Shown one piece after another: positions 46,201-53,969 of a stretch of 64,000 bases of DNA. This stretch comes from Aurantiacibacter suaedae (lineage in GTDB: Bacteria > Pseudomonadota > Alphaproteobacteria > Sphingomonadales > Sphingomonadaceae). Made by a program: the position numbers and the translations under genes. The stretch's first letter is position 1. Every line of letters starts with the position of its first letter. The stretch is taken from positions 620,001 through 684,000 of the forward strand of contig NZ_SKCG01000001.1 of assembly GCF_005434915.1 (NCBI RefSeq), read 5' to 3'. The notes beneath the pieces were generated by a model, which was not told the DNA's origin, made no database searches, and was given only the letters and a program-made list of their open reading frames with translations.

Positions 46201-46390
46201 GATCGCCTCGGGCGCTGGTGCTGCCAGCCGCGCCGCAGTGGGCACCGGCGTGATGGGCGGGATGATCGCGGCGACGGCCATCGGCATCTTCCTCATCCCC
46301 GTTCTCTACCTGTTGGTGCGCAAGCACCTCAGCCGTCATCAACCGGCGGTGGCAGGCGCGCCCGTCACGTCAGAGGAGACCTCGCAATGA
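43202..46390 (+). CDS. RND multidrug efflux pump (HAE1 / AcrB type)
   Basis: This 1062-residue inner-membrane proton antiporter exports hydrophobic and amphiphilic compounds. It opens MADFFIRRPIFSWVLAIGIL. Signature segments are GILVDDAIVVIENVERIM in TM4 with the proton-relay aspartates, and AGMVPLVIASGAGAASRAAV near the C-terminus, with VGLITIIGLAAKNAILIVEF in TM10. Two large periplasmic domains separate the two six-helix halves. The length is normal for the family. The outer-membrane factor gene starts on its stop codon (ATGA). Confidence 0.96.
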   Translation: MADFFIRRPIFSWVLAIGILLSGVLALRSLAIEQYPDIAPPSLTVSAVYTGADAATVEQNVTQILEQEINGIEGLQYMSATSSSNGSASINVTFAPGTDIDIAQTQVQNRLSSVESRLPAQVRQIGVSVRQASNSFMLVVALSSKSGETGSLELGNLASSYIVDELRRVPGVGDITQFGSSYAMRIWLDPQKLASYGLAPSDVTAAIQEQNAQVGAGAIGDQPFTDGQKITASIVTDDRLSTVEEFEQIILRTETGGNTVRLADVARVELGAQTYASDFALSGAPAAGLAVQLATGANALDTAAAVKQRVKELEETLPDDVAATIPYDTTPFIELSVEEVIVTLVEAMVLVFLVMFIFLQNWRATIIPALVVPIALAGACLGLWLFGFTINVLTLFGMVLAIGILVDDAIVVIENVERIMSEEGLPPLQATQKAMKEITGAIIGITLVLIAVFVPMAFFGGSVGGIYRQFSVTLASSIFFSAVLALTLTPALCATFLKPVHRKDRESDAEAPTTRFGKVKAKVDGFFDGFNTWFSRMTGRYGRTNDKILSKPFRALMAFVLICAVTAFLYLRLPTAFLPQEDQGDVVTVVQTPPGATAARTQEVLDELQAYWDEQPEVATVITAKGFSFFGSGQNNAMMFVRLKDWSERTAPENSASALAGRTMQRFAGIPDATVFVIQRPAIQSLGNASGFTMKIEDRAGLGRDQLEAARNQLLGAAMQSDVVTGVRPEEQADNPQLEVSVDRVQARAQGLSINAVNSALAVNFGSFYVNDFPRDGRIQRVIVQADADYRMTPEDILALRVPNANGGLVPFSSFAQVKWSAGPPSLARYNGYPAMTISGQAAPGRSSGAALAEMEQLAKSLPAGMSYEWTGLSFEEKQSAGQVGILLGLSLLVVFLLLAALYESWAVPFAVLLIIPAGVLGSVLFSMLRGFSADVYFNVGLITIIGLAAKNAILIVEFAIEREEQGKSVVEAVEEAARLRLRPILMTSLAFIAGMVPLVIASGAGAASRAAVGTGVMGGMIAATAIGIFLIPVLYLLVRKHLSRHQPAVAGAPVTSEETSQ

Positions 46391-47811
46391 CGCGCCGCCT
46401 GATCACCTTCGCCCTCTTGGGCACCGCGCTCACGGGTTGCGTAAATCTCGCGCCCGACCATGTGCGCCCCGATCTCGCCACGGCGAGCGACACCGCGTGG
46501 GACGCAGACCTGCGGCCCGATGGGACGCTGGTTGCCAGCACGCTGGCCTGGCAGGACTACTTCGTCGACCCGCGTCTGCAGACGCTGATCGCGTCGGGCC
46601 TTGCCAACAATCGCGATCTGGTCGCTGCCACCGCGCGAATCGACCAGGCCCGCGCGCAGTATCGCATTCAGGATTCCGAACGGCTCCCCAATCTCAATGC
46701 CAACGGCTCCGTGGCCAGAAGCCGCTCGCAGGTGCCGGATGCACAGGGCGGCAGGACTGCCGTCGAGGCAACGAATTATCAGCTCGGCGTGGCGGTGCCC
46801 GCTTTCGAGCTGGATTTCTGGGGCCGCGTGGCAAACCTCAGCGAAGCCGCACGGGCGCGTTATCTGGCGACCGAGGCAGCTCAGAGAGCGTTCTATCTTT
46901 CGCTGATCGGCAATATTGCCAGCACCTACTTCGAGATCGCCGAAACCGATCAGCAGATCGCATTGGCCGAAGCCACCGCCGAAAGCCGCCGCGATGCGCT
47001 GCGGATCGAGCAACTGCGGCTGGAGGCAGGCGTCGAATCCGGCCTGCCTAGCGAGCAGGCGCGCTCGCTGCTGACAACTGCCGAACAGCAACTCGCCAGC
47101 GAACGGCAAACGGCCGCCACTCTGCGCAACCGATTGCGCGTGCTGGTGGGCGGGCGCATTCCCGGCGATCTTCCCGAGGGGCGCGAACTGACCGAACAGG
47201 TCAACGCCGCACGGCTCAGCGCCGGTCTGCCTTCGGACCTGTTGCTGGCACGGCCCGATATCGTCCAAGCCGAGCAGGAACTGCGCGCCGCGCGGGCGAA
47301 CATCGGCGCGGCGCGCGCCGCTTTCTTTCCCTCGATCAGCCTCACCGGCAATGCCGGCTACGCCTCGACCGATCTTTCCGGCCTGTTCGATTCGTCTGGT
47401 TTCGGCTGGTCATTCGGGCCGAGCATCAGCCTGCCGATATTCGACAATGGCGGACGCGAGGCTAACCTTGACCTCGCCAAGGCGACCGAAGTCGAAGAGG
47501 TCGCGAACTACGACAAGGCGGTGCAGACCGCGTTCCAGGAGGTGGCCGATGCCTTGGCCGGTCGCCGCTGGATTGCCGAACAGATCGCCGCGCAGGAGCG
47601 CAACATCGCGGCGCTGGAGCAGATCGCCCATATCGCACGGCTGCGTTATCGTGAGGGCGTGGCGGAATATCTCGAGGTTCTCGATGCCGAGCGCAGCCTG
47701 TTCTCGGCCCGCCAGACGCTGCTCTCGACCGAGCGTGCGGCCGACCAGAACGCGGCCAGTCTCTATATCGCGCTTGGCGGCGGGATGCTGGCCGGCGCTG
47801 AGGAAAACTGA
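46387..47811 (+). CDS. Outer-membrane efflux lipoprotein (NodT / OprM type)
   Basis: This 474-residue TolC-like channel has lipobox MTRRLITFALLGTALTGC with Cys18 as anchor. Two duplicated halves each carry coiled-coil helices (from LIASGLANNRDLVAATARID and from ARPDIVQAEQELRAARANIG). RARYLATEAAQRAFYLSL and ERAADQNAASLYIALGGGML are family segments. It completes the tripartite pump with the adaptor and RND genes. The ATG at 46387 overlaps the pump stop by 4 bases. The end is 3 bases from the convergent repressor gene at 47815. Confidence 0.94.
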   Translation: MTRRLITFALLGTALTGCVNLAPDHVRPDLATASDTAWDADLRPDGTLVASTLAWQDYFVDPRLQTLIASGLANNRDLVAATARIDQARAQYRIQDSERLPNLNANGSVARSRSQVPDAQGGRTAVEATNYQLGVAVPAFELDFWGRVANLSEAARARYLATEAAQRAFYLSLIGNIASTYFEIAETDQQIALAEATAESRRDALRIEQLRLEAGVESGLPSEQARSLLTTAEQQLASERQTAATLRNRLRVLVGGRIPGDLPEGRELTEQVNAARLSAGLPSDLLLARPDIVQAEQELRAARANIGAARAAFFPSISLTGNAGYASTDLSGLFDSSGFGWSFGPSISLPIFDNGGREANLDLAKATEVEEVANYDKAVQTAFQEVADALAGRRWIAEQIAAQERNIAALEQIAHIARLRYREGVAEYLEVLDAERSLFSARQTLLSTERAADQNAASLYIALGGGMLAGAEEN

Positions 47812-47814
47812 GGC

Positions 47815-48159
47815 TCAGGCGAGCCGCGCGAAATTCGCTGCGCCGGGTGACGGGGTTGGCGTGCGCGTGGCAGCCGCCTCATCATCTTTGACGCAAATCT
47901 TGGTCAGGCATTCCAGAATCTGCCGGAAGGCTGCACGCTCCACACCGTAAAACACCATCTTGCCCTCGCGCCGGGTGGTAACGAGTCCGGCTTGCCGCAG
48001 GATCGCCAGTTGCTGCGAGAGGCTCGGCTGGCCGATACTGCCGATCTCCTCGATCTCGCCGACATTGCGTTCTCCCTCGCACAGGATCTTGAGGATTTTC
48101 AAACGCACCGGGTGGGCCACCGCCTTCAGTTCCTCGACTGGAAGCTCTTCTTCGGTCAT
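47815..48159 (-). CDS. BigR / SqrR-like persulfide-responsive ArsR repressor
   Basis: This 114-residue ArsR-type winged helix has HPVRLKILKILCEGERNVGE, then GQPSLSQQLAILRQAGLVTT and RREGKMVFYGVE. It carries Cys27 in the alpha-2 helix and Cys89 near the C-terminus (Cys84 as well). Their positions match the two cysteines that form a polysulfide bridge in SqrR and BigR, which then release DNA. No metal-site cysteine pair of the classic ArsR kind is present. It is co-transcribed with the peroxiredoxin (4-base overlap), opposite the persulfide cluster. The assignment rests on cysteine position and neighbours. Confidence 0.82.
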   Translation of the reverse strand: MTEEELPVEELKAVAHPVRLKILKILCEGERNVGEIEEIGSIGQPSLSQQLAILRQAGLVTTRREGKMVFYGVERAAFRQILECLTKICVKDDEAAATRTPTPSPGAANFARLA

Positions 48160-48797
48160 TGCGCGCCCCCTTTCAGGAACCAGTCGCTCGGCTCGGCGGC
48201 GGCGAACACCTCGTCGAGCGACACGCTGGCCGGGTTGAGCAAGGCATCGCCCGGTTGCCAATCGGCCGGAGCGAGCTGCTTTTCACCCGCCGCCTGCAAG
48301 GCATCTAGCGTGCGCAGCATCTCGGGGATCGAACGACCGACATTGGCCGGATAGCAGGTCATGGCGCGGATCGTGCCGGTCGGGTCGATGAAGAAGGTGG
48401 TGCGCACCGTACCGCTGTCGGCATCCTCCTTGCCGACCATGCCATAGGCGCGGGCGATCACCATGGTCGGGTCTTCGATAATCGGGAAGCGCACTTCCAC
48501 CCCGGTCCGGTCGCGGATCATCCGCAACCAGGCGAAATGCGAGAACAGGCTGTCGACCGAGAGCGCCATCAGCGCGCAATCGCGCTTGGCAAAGTCGTGC
48601 GCCCCGCGCGCCAGGGCGACGAATTCGGTGGTGCAGACCGGGGTAAAGTCCGCCGGGTGCGAAAACAGGATCAGCCAGTTTTGCCGAAAGTCGGCCAGGC
48701 GCACCGGGCCTGCCGTGCTGCGGGCGGTGAAGTCGGGCGCGAGGTCGCCAATGCGCAAACCCGAGTATGGGCCATTCGAAAGCTGATCGTCGTTCAT
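48156..48797 (-). CDS. Prx6-type peroxiredoxin
   Basis: This 213-residue thiol peroxidase has the peroxidatic Cys55 in SHPADFTPVCTTEF, the PVCTTE form typical of 1-Cys Prx6 enzymes. A Prx6 C-terminal extension (VGRSIPEMLRTLDALQAAGE to LKGGAQ) is present. It reduces hydroperoxides and may also handle persulfides. The start at ATG 48797 has AGGAAG 6 bases upstream; a GTG two codons earlier touches that site. It shares its promoter region with the persulfide cluster and its 3' end with the repressor. Confidence 0.9.
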   Translation of the reverse strand: MNDDQLSNGPYSGLRIGDLAPDFTARSTAGPVRLADFRQNWLILFSHPADFTPVCTTEFVALARGAHDFAKRDCALMALSVDSLFSHFAWLRMIRDRTGVEVRFPIIEDPTMVIARAYGMVGKEDADSGTVRTTFFIDPTGTIRAMTCYPANVGRSIPEMLRTLDALQAAGEKQLAPADWQPGDALLNPASVSLDEVFAAAEPSDWFLKGGAQ

Positions 48798-48813
48798 TGA
48801 CACTTCCTATCAC

Positions 48814-48849
48814 TTGACAGGCTAAAGGCAATACATATACATAATATGT
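48814..48849 (+). promoter_or_regulatory. Promoter and operator palindrome of the persulfide module
   Basis: TTGACA at 48814-48819 is a perfect -35. With 18 bases spacing, TACATA (48838-48843) serves as a -10. Over it lies a palindrome of arms ACATAT (48833-48838) and ATATGT (48844-48849) with a 5-base centre, in an AT-rich island unlike the surroundings. It lies between the divergent peroxiredoxin-repressor pair and the dioxygenase gene, where a BigR-type repressor would block the plus-strand promoter. Confidence 0.65.
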
Positions 48850-48875
48850 GTATCTTACTAAGTGAGGAGCTGGTC

Positions 48876-49808
48876 ATGGAGAACGCCGATCAGGCCCTTA
48901 TCGCCGCCACCAGGCAGGTAGAAGCCGTGCTCGCAGGCAAGGCCCCGCGCCCCGAAGTCGCGAGCTTTTTCGATGAGGTTACCAACACCGCAAGCCATGT
49001 CGTGTGGGATGTGGAAACGCGGGAGTCAGCCATTATCGACTCGGTGCTAGACTTCGATCCCGCCTCGGGCCGAACCAAGGTCGAAGCGGCAGACCAGCTG
49101 ATCGCCTTCGTGAAAAAGCACGATCTCACCGTCACCTGGCTGCTCGAAACGCACGCCCATGCCGACCACCTTTCGGCAGCGCCCTATCTCAAGGAAAAGC
49201 TTGGCGGAACGGTCGCCATCGGCGAACATATCGTCACCGTGCAGGGCGTGTTCGGCAGGCTGTTCAATGCTGGCAGCGAATTCCAGCGCGACGGATCGGA
49301 CTTCGACCAATTGTTTGCCGATGGCGATACGTTCCAGATCGGTAAGTTACCCGTTACCGTTATGCATGTGCCGGGCCACACGCCCGCCTGCATCGCCTAT
49401 GTGATGGGCGACGCGGCCTTCGTCGGCGACACCATGTTCATGCCTGACTACGGCACCGCCCGGGCAGACTTCCCCGGCGGCGATGCGCGCCAGCTGTTCC
49501 GCAGCCTACGCCGCATTCTCGAACTGCCCGAGGCGACGCGCCTGTTCATGTGTCACGACTATCAGCCACCCGAGCGCGACTACTACGTCTGGGAAACCAC
49601 CGTGGGGGCCGAGCGAAAAGACAATATTCATGCCAATGACGGCGTGAGCGAAGACGAATTCGTGGAGATGCGCGAATCGCGCGATGCCACGCTCGACATG
49701 CCGCGCCTGATCCTGCCCTCGGTGCAGGTAAACATGCGCGCCGGCCACATGCCGCCCGCGGAAGACAACGGGGTTACCTACCTCAAGATTCCGCTGAACG
49801 CCGTCTGA
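48876..49808 (+). CDS. Persulfide-dioxygenase-like metallo-beta-lactamase protein (ETHE1 / Blh type)
   Basis: This 310-residue iron-type hydrolase oxidises glutathione persulfide to sulfite in its better-studied relatives. The metal motif is ETHAHADHLSAAPYL with His93, His95, Asp97 and His98, further ligands lie in VMHVPGHTPACIAY, in FVGDTMFMPDYGTARADFPG and in LFMCHDYQP. The start ATG 48876 has AGGAGC 8 bases upstream. It heads a five-gene operon with sulfur-transport and sulfurtransferase-like genes. The fused form called Blh carries a DUF442 domain; here that domain is a separate gene at 50873. Confidence 0.88.
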   Translation: MENADQALIAATRQVEAVLAGKAPRPEVASFFDEVTNTASHVVWDVETRESAIIDSVLDFDPASGRTKVEAADQLIAFVKKHDLTVTWLLETHAHADHLSAAPYLKEKLGGTVAIGEHIVTVQGVFGRLFNAGSEFQRDGSDFDQLFADGDTFQIGKLPVTVMHVPGHTPACIAYVMGDAAFVGDTMFMPDYGTARADFPGGDARQLFRSLRRILELPEATRLFMCHDYQPPERDYYVWETTVGAERKDNIHANDGVSEDEFVEMRESRDATLDMPRLILPSVQVNMRAGHMPPAEDNGVTYLKIPLNAV

Positions 49809-50239
49809 TGTTGCCCGGCTTCCCTCATGCCGAGCCGCTTGCCGGACTTGCTGGCGGCGTGCTGATCGGGCTCGCGGCGGCGGTGCTGCTGCTGGGGTCC
49901 GGTCGGATTGCCGGTATCTCGGGCATTTTCGCTCGCGCCACCGGAGTCGCCAACAGCTCGCTCCCGCGTGTGGCCGCCTGGGCCTTCGTGCTCGGGCTGC
50001 CGCTGGGCGCGCAGGTGGTGATGGCGCTAAACGGCCCGCTCACGCCAAGCTTCCTGTCGCTTCGTTGGGTCGCCGTTGCCGGCCTTGTGGTTGGCATTGG
50101 CACCCGGCTCGGCTCAGGCTGCACTAGCGGCCACGGTGTTTGCGGACTGTCGCGCCTGTCGCCGCGCTCGATCGTGGCGACGCTCACCTTCATGGCCACT
50201 GGCATCGCCACGGTGGCGATCATGAATGTCCTGATCTGA
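49808..50239 (+). CDS. YeeE/YedE sulfur transport protein, first half
   Basis: This 143-residue membrane protein has about four helices (the first is AGLAGGVLIGLAAAVLLLGS). It carries the conserved GSGCTSGHGVCGLSRLSPRS motif, whose two cysteines take part in moving thiosulfate or related sulfur species in the YeeE family. It pairs with the second half encoded at 50442. It overlaps the upstream stop by 1 base. Paired short YeeE/YedE genes (PmpA/PmpB) are typical of sulfide-responsive operons. Confidence 0.88.
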   Translation: MLPGFPHAEPLAGLAGGVLIGLAAAVLLLGSGRIAGISGIFARATGVANSSLPRVAAWAFVLGLPLGAQVVMALNGPLTPSFLSLRWVAVAGLVVGIGTRLGSGCTSGHGVCGLSRLSPRSIVATLTFMATGIATVAIMNVLI

Positions 50240-50253
50240 CAAGGGGGATGACA

Positions 50254-50457
50254 ATGTCAAAGAACATGGGATCGCTCGACAAGACCCAGCGCCTGATCGT
50301 CGCCGTGGTGCTTGCAGGCCTTGCGGTCAGCGGAACGATCACCGATGGGCTCGCCATTGGCGCCTGTGTGATCGCCGCCATCTTCGTTGTGACGAGCCTC
50401 GTCTCAATCTGCCCGCTTTATGGTCTGCTGGGAATGAACACATGCGGCAAAAAGTAA
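50254..50457 (+). CDS. DUF2892 family membrane protein
   Basis: This 67-residue protein starts MSKNMGSLDKTQRLIVAVVL. It has two helices and the family C-terminus ICPLYGLLGMNTC, with a Cys-Pro motif and a terminal Cys. DUF2892 proteins occur next to rhodanese and sulfur-handling genes; their function is unknown. AAGGGGG lies 7 bases before ATG 50254, better than the ATG two codons earlier. It overlaps the second YeeE gene by 16 bases. Confidence 0.85.
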   Translation: MSKNMGSLDKTQRLIVAVVLAGLAVSGTITDGLAIGACVIAAIFVVTSLVSICPLYGLLGMNTCGKK

Positions 50458-50873
50458 CCTCCGAGGCGCTCGTGGCGCTGCTTTCGGGCGTGCTGTTCGG
50501 CGCGGGGCTCGCGCTGGGCGGCATGACCGACCCGGCCCGCGTGCGGGGGTTCCTCGACCTGTTCGGCACCTGGGACCCGACGCTCGCGTTCGTGATGGGC
50601 GGCGCGGTGCTGGTGATGGCCATCGCCTGGCTGATCCAGCCGCGCATGATCCACCCATTGTTTGCTGACGTGTTCACCCTGCCCGGCGTACGCGACATCA
50701 CCCCGCGCCTCGTGATCGGGGCCGGATTGTTCGGCGTGGGTTGGGGTCTGGCTGGCCTGTGCCCTGGTCCGGGCATCGCAGCGCTGGTAATCGAACCCGT
50801 TTCTGCGGCAGTGTTCGTCGCGACCATGCTCATCGGCATGGTTCTGGTTCGCCTGTTCGAAAAGGACGCATAA
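50442..50873 (+). CDS. YeeE/YedE sulfur transport protein, second half
   Basis: This 143-residue membrane protein has about four helices and the family signatures LLSGVLFGAGLALGGMTDPA and GLAGLCPGPGIAALVIEP, the latter with the conserved Cys-Pro. Together with the first half it would make a complete sulfur-species carrier. Its start overlaps DUF2892 by 16 bases and its stop shares a base with the next ATG (TAATG). Confidence 0.88.
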   Translation: MRQKVTSEALVALLSGVLFGAGLALGGMTDPARVRGFLDLFGTWDPTLAFVMGGAVLVMAIAWLIQPRMIHPLFADVFTLPGVRDITPRLVIGAGLFGVGWGLAGLCPGPGIAALVIEPVSAAVFVATMLIGMVLVRLFEKDA

Positions 50874-51286
50874 TGGATATTCGCCCCGTCTCCGATAACG
50901 TCGCCGTTGCCCCGCAGATCGAGCCCGAGGATATGGCCGAACTGGCCAAGCAGGGCTTCGTCGCCGTGATCTGCAACCGCCCCGATGGCGAAGAGCCGGG
51001 CCAGCCCGATGTCGCGACCATGCGCGCCGCGGCAGAGGCGGCAGGACTTGCCTATCACCACATCCCGATTGCAAGCGGCCAGTTCACCCGGCCCGCTGTG
51101 GAAGCCTATGCCGCCGTGCGCCGGGGAACACCGGGCAAGGTGCTGGCCTACTGCCGCTCGGGCACGCGCTGCGTGACGCTGGAGACGCTGGCCAACCCCG
51201 ATGGCCTTCCCGTCGACGAACGGATCGGCAACGCCGCCAATGCCGGCTACGACCTCTCGCCGATCGCCGCGCAACTTCAGGACTGA
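50873..51286 (+). CDS. DUF442 / TIGR01244 sulfurtransferase-like phosphatase-fold protein
   Basis: This 137-residue protein starts MDIRPVSDNVAVAPQIEPED. It has the dual-specificity-phosphatase-like loop VLAYCRSGTRC, whose Cys is the presumed catalytic or persulfide-carrying residue, and FVAVICNRPDGEEPGQPD earlier. In many bacteria this domain is fused to the persulfide-dioxygenase-like hydrolase as Blh. Here it is the last gene of the operon. The exact reaction is not settled for the family. Confidence 0.87.
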   Translation: MDIRPVSDNVAVAPQIEPEDMAELAKQGFVAVICNRPDGEEPGQPDVATMRAAAEAAGLAYHHIPIASGQFTRPAVEAYAAVRRGTPGKVLAYCRSGTRCVTLETLANPDGLPVDERIGNAANAGYDLSPIAAQLQD

Positions 51287-51345
51287 CGGACCATCGAGCT
51301 TGTTGGCGCGGCTGTTTCCAACCCTGCAATGGGGCCGCGCTTACA

Positions 51346-51410
51346 CAGAGCTGCCGCGCCATAGGCATTTCGGAGAACAAACTTTCTATCGCTGGCGAAA
51401 GGCGCGAGCG
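51346..51410 (+). mobile_element. Decayed scrap of an IS3-family orfA
   Basis: Two adjacent frames together read SCRAIGIS then EQTFYRWRKAR, joined only by a frameshift at about 51373. This is the helix-turn-helix signature of IS3-family OrfA proteins (consensus CRxxGISEQTFYRWR). No other part of an element or its ends is recognisable nearby. It lies in the 231-base gap between the sulfur operon and cydA. Confidence 0.45.
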
Positions 51411-51433
51411 ATCACCCCTCATTCAAATAATCA

Positions 51434-51471
51434 CTTACCGTAAGCGAACGTCCCATTGTTTCACTGGGACG
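51434..51471 (+). promoter_or_regulatory. Inverted repeats upstream of cydA
   Basis: A short palindrome CTTAC-C-GTAAG (51434-51444) and a larger one with arms CGTCCCA (51449-51455) and TGGGACG (51465-51471) across 9 bases lie 47-84 bases before the cydA ATG. They could be operators or a leader hairpin. No FNR-type TTGAT-N4-ATCAA box is visible in this gap. Confidence 0.4.
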
Positions 51472-51517
51472 AAAGGCCTAGGCCGCATCCAGCTCTCACT
51501 CACAAAAGGTGAGCCAC

Positions 51518-52972
51518 ATGTTCGATAGCCTAGACGCGCTTCTCCTCGCGCGCATCCAGTTTGCCTTTACGGTGAGCTTTCACTTCATCTTCCCCGCTTT
51601 CTCGATTGGGCTGGCGAGCTATCTCGCAGTGCTCGAAGGGCTGTGGCTGAAGACCGGCAGGCACGTCTATCTCGATCTGTTCAAGTACTGGCTGAAGATC
51701 TTCGCCATCGCGTTTGCCATGGGCGTCGTCTCAGGCATCGTGATGTCCTACCAGTTCGGCACCAACTGGTCGGTGTTCTCCGACAAGGCGGGGCCGGTGA
51801 TCGGGCCGCTGATGGCCTACGAGGTGCTCACCGCCTTCTTCCTTGAGGCTGGCTTCCTTGGCGTGATGCTTTTCGGCATGAACAAGGTGGGCAAGAAGCT
51901 CCACTTCCTCGCCACGCTGATGGTGGCCGGAGGCACCTTCGTCTCGGCGTTCTGGATCCTGTCGGTGAACTCGTGGATGCACACACCTACCGGTTTCGAG
52001 ATGGGCGCGAATGGCCAATTCCTGCCGGGTGAGAGCTGGATCGATATTATCTTCAATCCGAGCTTTCCCTATCGCTTGGCCCACACAGTGATCGCAGCCT
52101 ATCTCACCACCGCCTTCGTGGTCGGCGGGGTGGGTGCATGGCACCTGCTTAAAGACAGGACTAACGAGCACGCGCGCAAAATGTTTTCGATGGCGATGTG
52201 GATGGCTGCGCTGGTCGCCCCGGTGCAGATTTTCGTCGGCGATCAGCACGGTCTCAACACGCTGGAGCATCAGCCGGCGAAGGTGATGGCGATGGAGGGG
52301 CACTACGAGAGCCACCCCGATGGGGCACCGTTCTACCTGTTCGGCATTCCCAACGACACCACGCAAACCCTCGACTACGCCATCGGCATTCCGAAGGCTT
52401 CGAGCCTGATCCTCAAACACAGCCTCGATGCGCCGCTCGCCGGTCTCGACACCGTGCCCGATGATGAACAGCCGCCGGTTTTCCCGGTGTTCTGGGCTTT
52501 CCGCATCATGGTCGCAATCGGCACCGGCATGATGCTGCTCGGCTTCTGGAGCCTGTTCGCGCGCTGGCGCGGCAAGCTCTATGAATGGCCGCTGCTGCAC
52601 CGCGCCGCCATCGTGATGGGGCCGACCGGCTTCGTAGCGGTAATCGCCGGGTGGATCACCACTGAGGTCGGCCGCCAGCCCTATACCGTCTATGGGCTGC
52701 TGCGCACCGCGCAATCGGCGAGCCCACTCGATGCGCCGGCAGTTGCTGCCAGTCTGCTCGCCTTTGTACTGGTCTATTTTGCCGTGTTCGGCTTTGGCGT
52801 GTGGTACATTCTAAAGCTGATGCAGAAGCCGCCGCATACGGGTGAAAAGGGTGTGAAGAGCACCGCGAAGGGGCCGGTGAGAACGGCTGGCATTACGCCG
52901 GGGCCAACGCAAAACCCCAACGACCCTACCGCCCTGCCCGAAGATCACGAGGAGGCGACCGATGGCCGTTAA
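51518..52972 (+). CDS. cydA: Cytochrome bd-type quinol oxidase subunit I (CIO-like)
   Basis: This 484-residue membrane subunit holds hemes b558, b595 and d and oxidises quinol. It opens MFDSLDALLLARIQFAFTVS, with His22 in FHFIFPAFSIGLA as a heme ligand. GRQPYTVYGLLRT is the form found in cyanide-insensitive (CIO) oxidases with a short Q-loop, in agreement with the length. The ATG at 51518 lies about 6 bases after AAGGTGAG; the GTG at 51509 is within that site. It overlaps cydB by 11 bases. Placement beside a sulfide module fits the sulfide resistance of bd oxidases. Confidence 0.93.
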   Translation: MFDSLDALLLARIQFAFTVSFHFIFPAFSIGLASYLAVLEGLWLKTGRHVYLDLFKYWLKIFAIAFAMGVVSGIVMSYQFGTNWSVFSDKAGPVIGPLMAYEVLTAFFLEAGFLGVMLFGMNKVGKKLHFLATLMVAGGTFVSAFWILSVNSWMHTPTGFEMGANGQFLPGESWIDIIFNPSFPYRLAHTVIAAYLTTAFVVGGVGAWHLLKDRTNEHARKMFSMAMWMAALVAPVQIFVGDQHGLNTLEHQPAKVMAMEGHYESHPDGAPFYLFGIPNDTTQTLDYAIGIPKASSLILKHSLDAPLAGLDTVPDDEQPPVFPVFWAFRIMVAIGTGMMLLGFWSLFARWRGKLYEWPLLHRAAIVMGPTGFVAVIAGWITTEVGRQPYTVYGLLRTAQSASPLDAPAVAASLLAFVLVYFAVFGFGVWYILKLMQKPPHTGEKGVKSTAKGPVRTAGITPGPTQNPNDPTALPEDHEEATDGR

Positions 52973-53969
52973 TGTCGATCTCACCACCGTATGGGCCTTC
53001 ATCATCGCCTTCGGCGTGTTTGCATACGTGGTGATGGACGGCTTCGATCTGGGCATCGGCGTGCTCTTCCCCACCTTCACGCCGGGGCCGGAACGCGACC
53101 GCGCAATAAACTCCATCGCGCCTGTCTGGGATGGTAACGAGACCTGGCTGGTGCTCGGCGGTGGCGGCTTGTTTGCAGCCTTCCCGCTTGCCTATGCAGT
53201 GATCCTGCCCGCAACCTATCCGCTGATTATCGCGATGCTCCTGGGCCTCGTGTTCCGCGGCGTGGCTTTCGAATACCGCTGGCGCGATCCTGCCCACCGC
53301 GCCTTTTGGGACAAGGCTTTCACCGGTGGGTCGCTGGTTGCAGCGATGAGCCAAGGCATGACGCTGGGCGCGATTCTGCAGGGCATCAAGGTGGTCGACC
53401 GCGCCTATGCCGGAAGCTGGTTCGACTGGTTTACGCCCTACACGCTGCTGACCGGGCTGGGTGTGGTGGCAGGCTATGCGCTTTTGGGCAGCACCTGGCT
53501 GATTTGGAAGCTCGATGGCCCGGCGCAGGCCCATGCCCGCAAGCTTGCCATCGCCGCCGGCGCGGCAACGCTTATCCTGATGGCGGGGGTGAGCCTCTAT
53601 AACGTCGCGCTCAATGCCGAATATGCCGAAAGGTGGCTGACCGCGCCGGAGATCTATTATGCAGCCCCGGTTCCGATCCTGACGATGATCGTCGCCATTT
53701 CTCTGCTGCGAGCGATCCTCAAGGCGCACCACTCCAAGCCGTTCTGGCTTTCAATCGCGCTGTTCTTCTTCGGCATGGCGGGCCTCGGCTTCACGATCTG
53801 GCCCAACGTGGTTCCGCCGGGAATCACGATCTGGGACGCCGCCGCGCCCGAGCGCAGCCAGGTCTTCATGCTGGTGGGTGTTGCGATCACCATGCCGCTG
53901 ATCATCGCCTACACCGGCTGGGCCTACTGGGTGTTCCGCGGCAAGGTGGCCGATGAAGGCTACCACTGA
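52962..53969 (+). CDS. cydB: Cytochrome bd-type quinol oxidase subunit II
   Basis: This 335-residue structural subunit has eight or nine helices. Signature segments are VVMDGFDLGIGVLFP, IAPVWDGNETWLVLGGGGLF and FRGVAFEYRWRDP, with MPLIIAYTGWAYWVFRGKV close to the C-terminus. It starts inside the end of cydA and ends on the start codon of the small DUF2474 gene (TGATG). No cydDC transporter genes are adjacent, as is usual for CIO operons. Confidence 0.95.
   Translation: MAVNVDLTTVWAFIIAFGVFAYVVMDGFDLGIGVLFPTFTPGPERDRAINSIAPVWDGNETWLVLGGGGLFAAFPLAYAVILPATYPLIIAMLLGLVFRGVAFEYRWRDPAHRAFWDKAFTGGSLVAAMSQGMTLGAILQGIKVVDRAYAGSWFDWFTPYTLLTGLGVVAGYALLGSTWLIWKLDGPAQAHARKLAIAAGAATLILMAGVSLYNVALNAEYAERWLTAPEIYYAAPVPILTMIVAISLLRAILKAHHSKPFWLSIALFFFGMAGLGFTIWPNVVPPGITIWDAAAPERSQVFMLVGVAITMPLIIAYTGWAYWVFRGKVADEGYH

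Noticed and set aside
51287-51517. FNR box controlling cydAB
   Set aside because: No TTGAT-N4-ATCAA sequence was found in the gap; only unrelated inverted repeats are seen.
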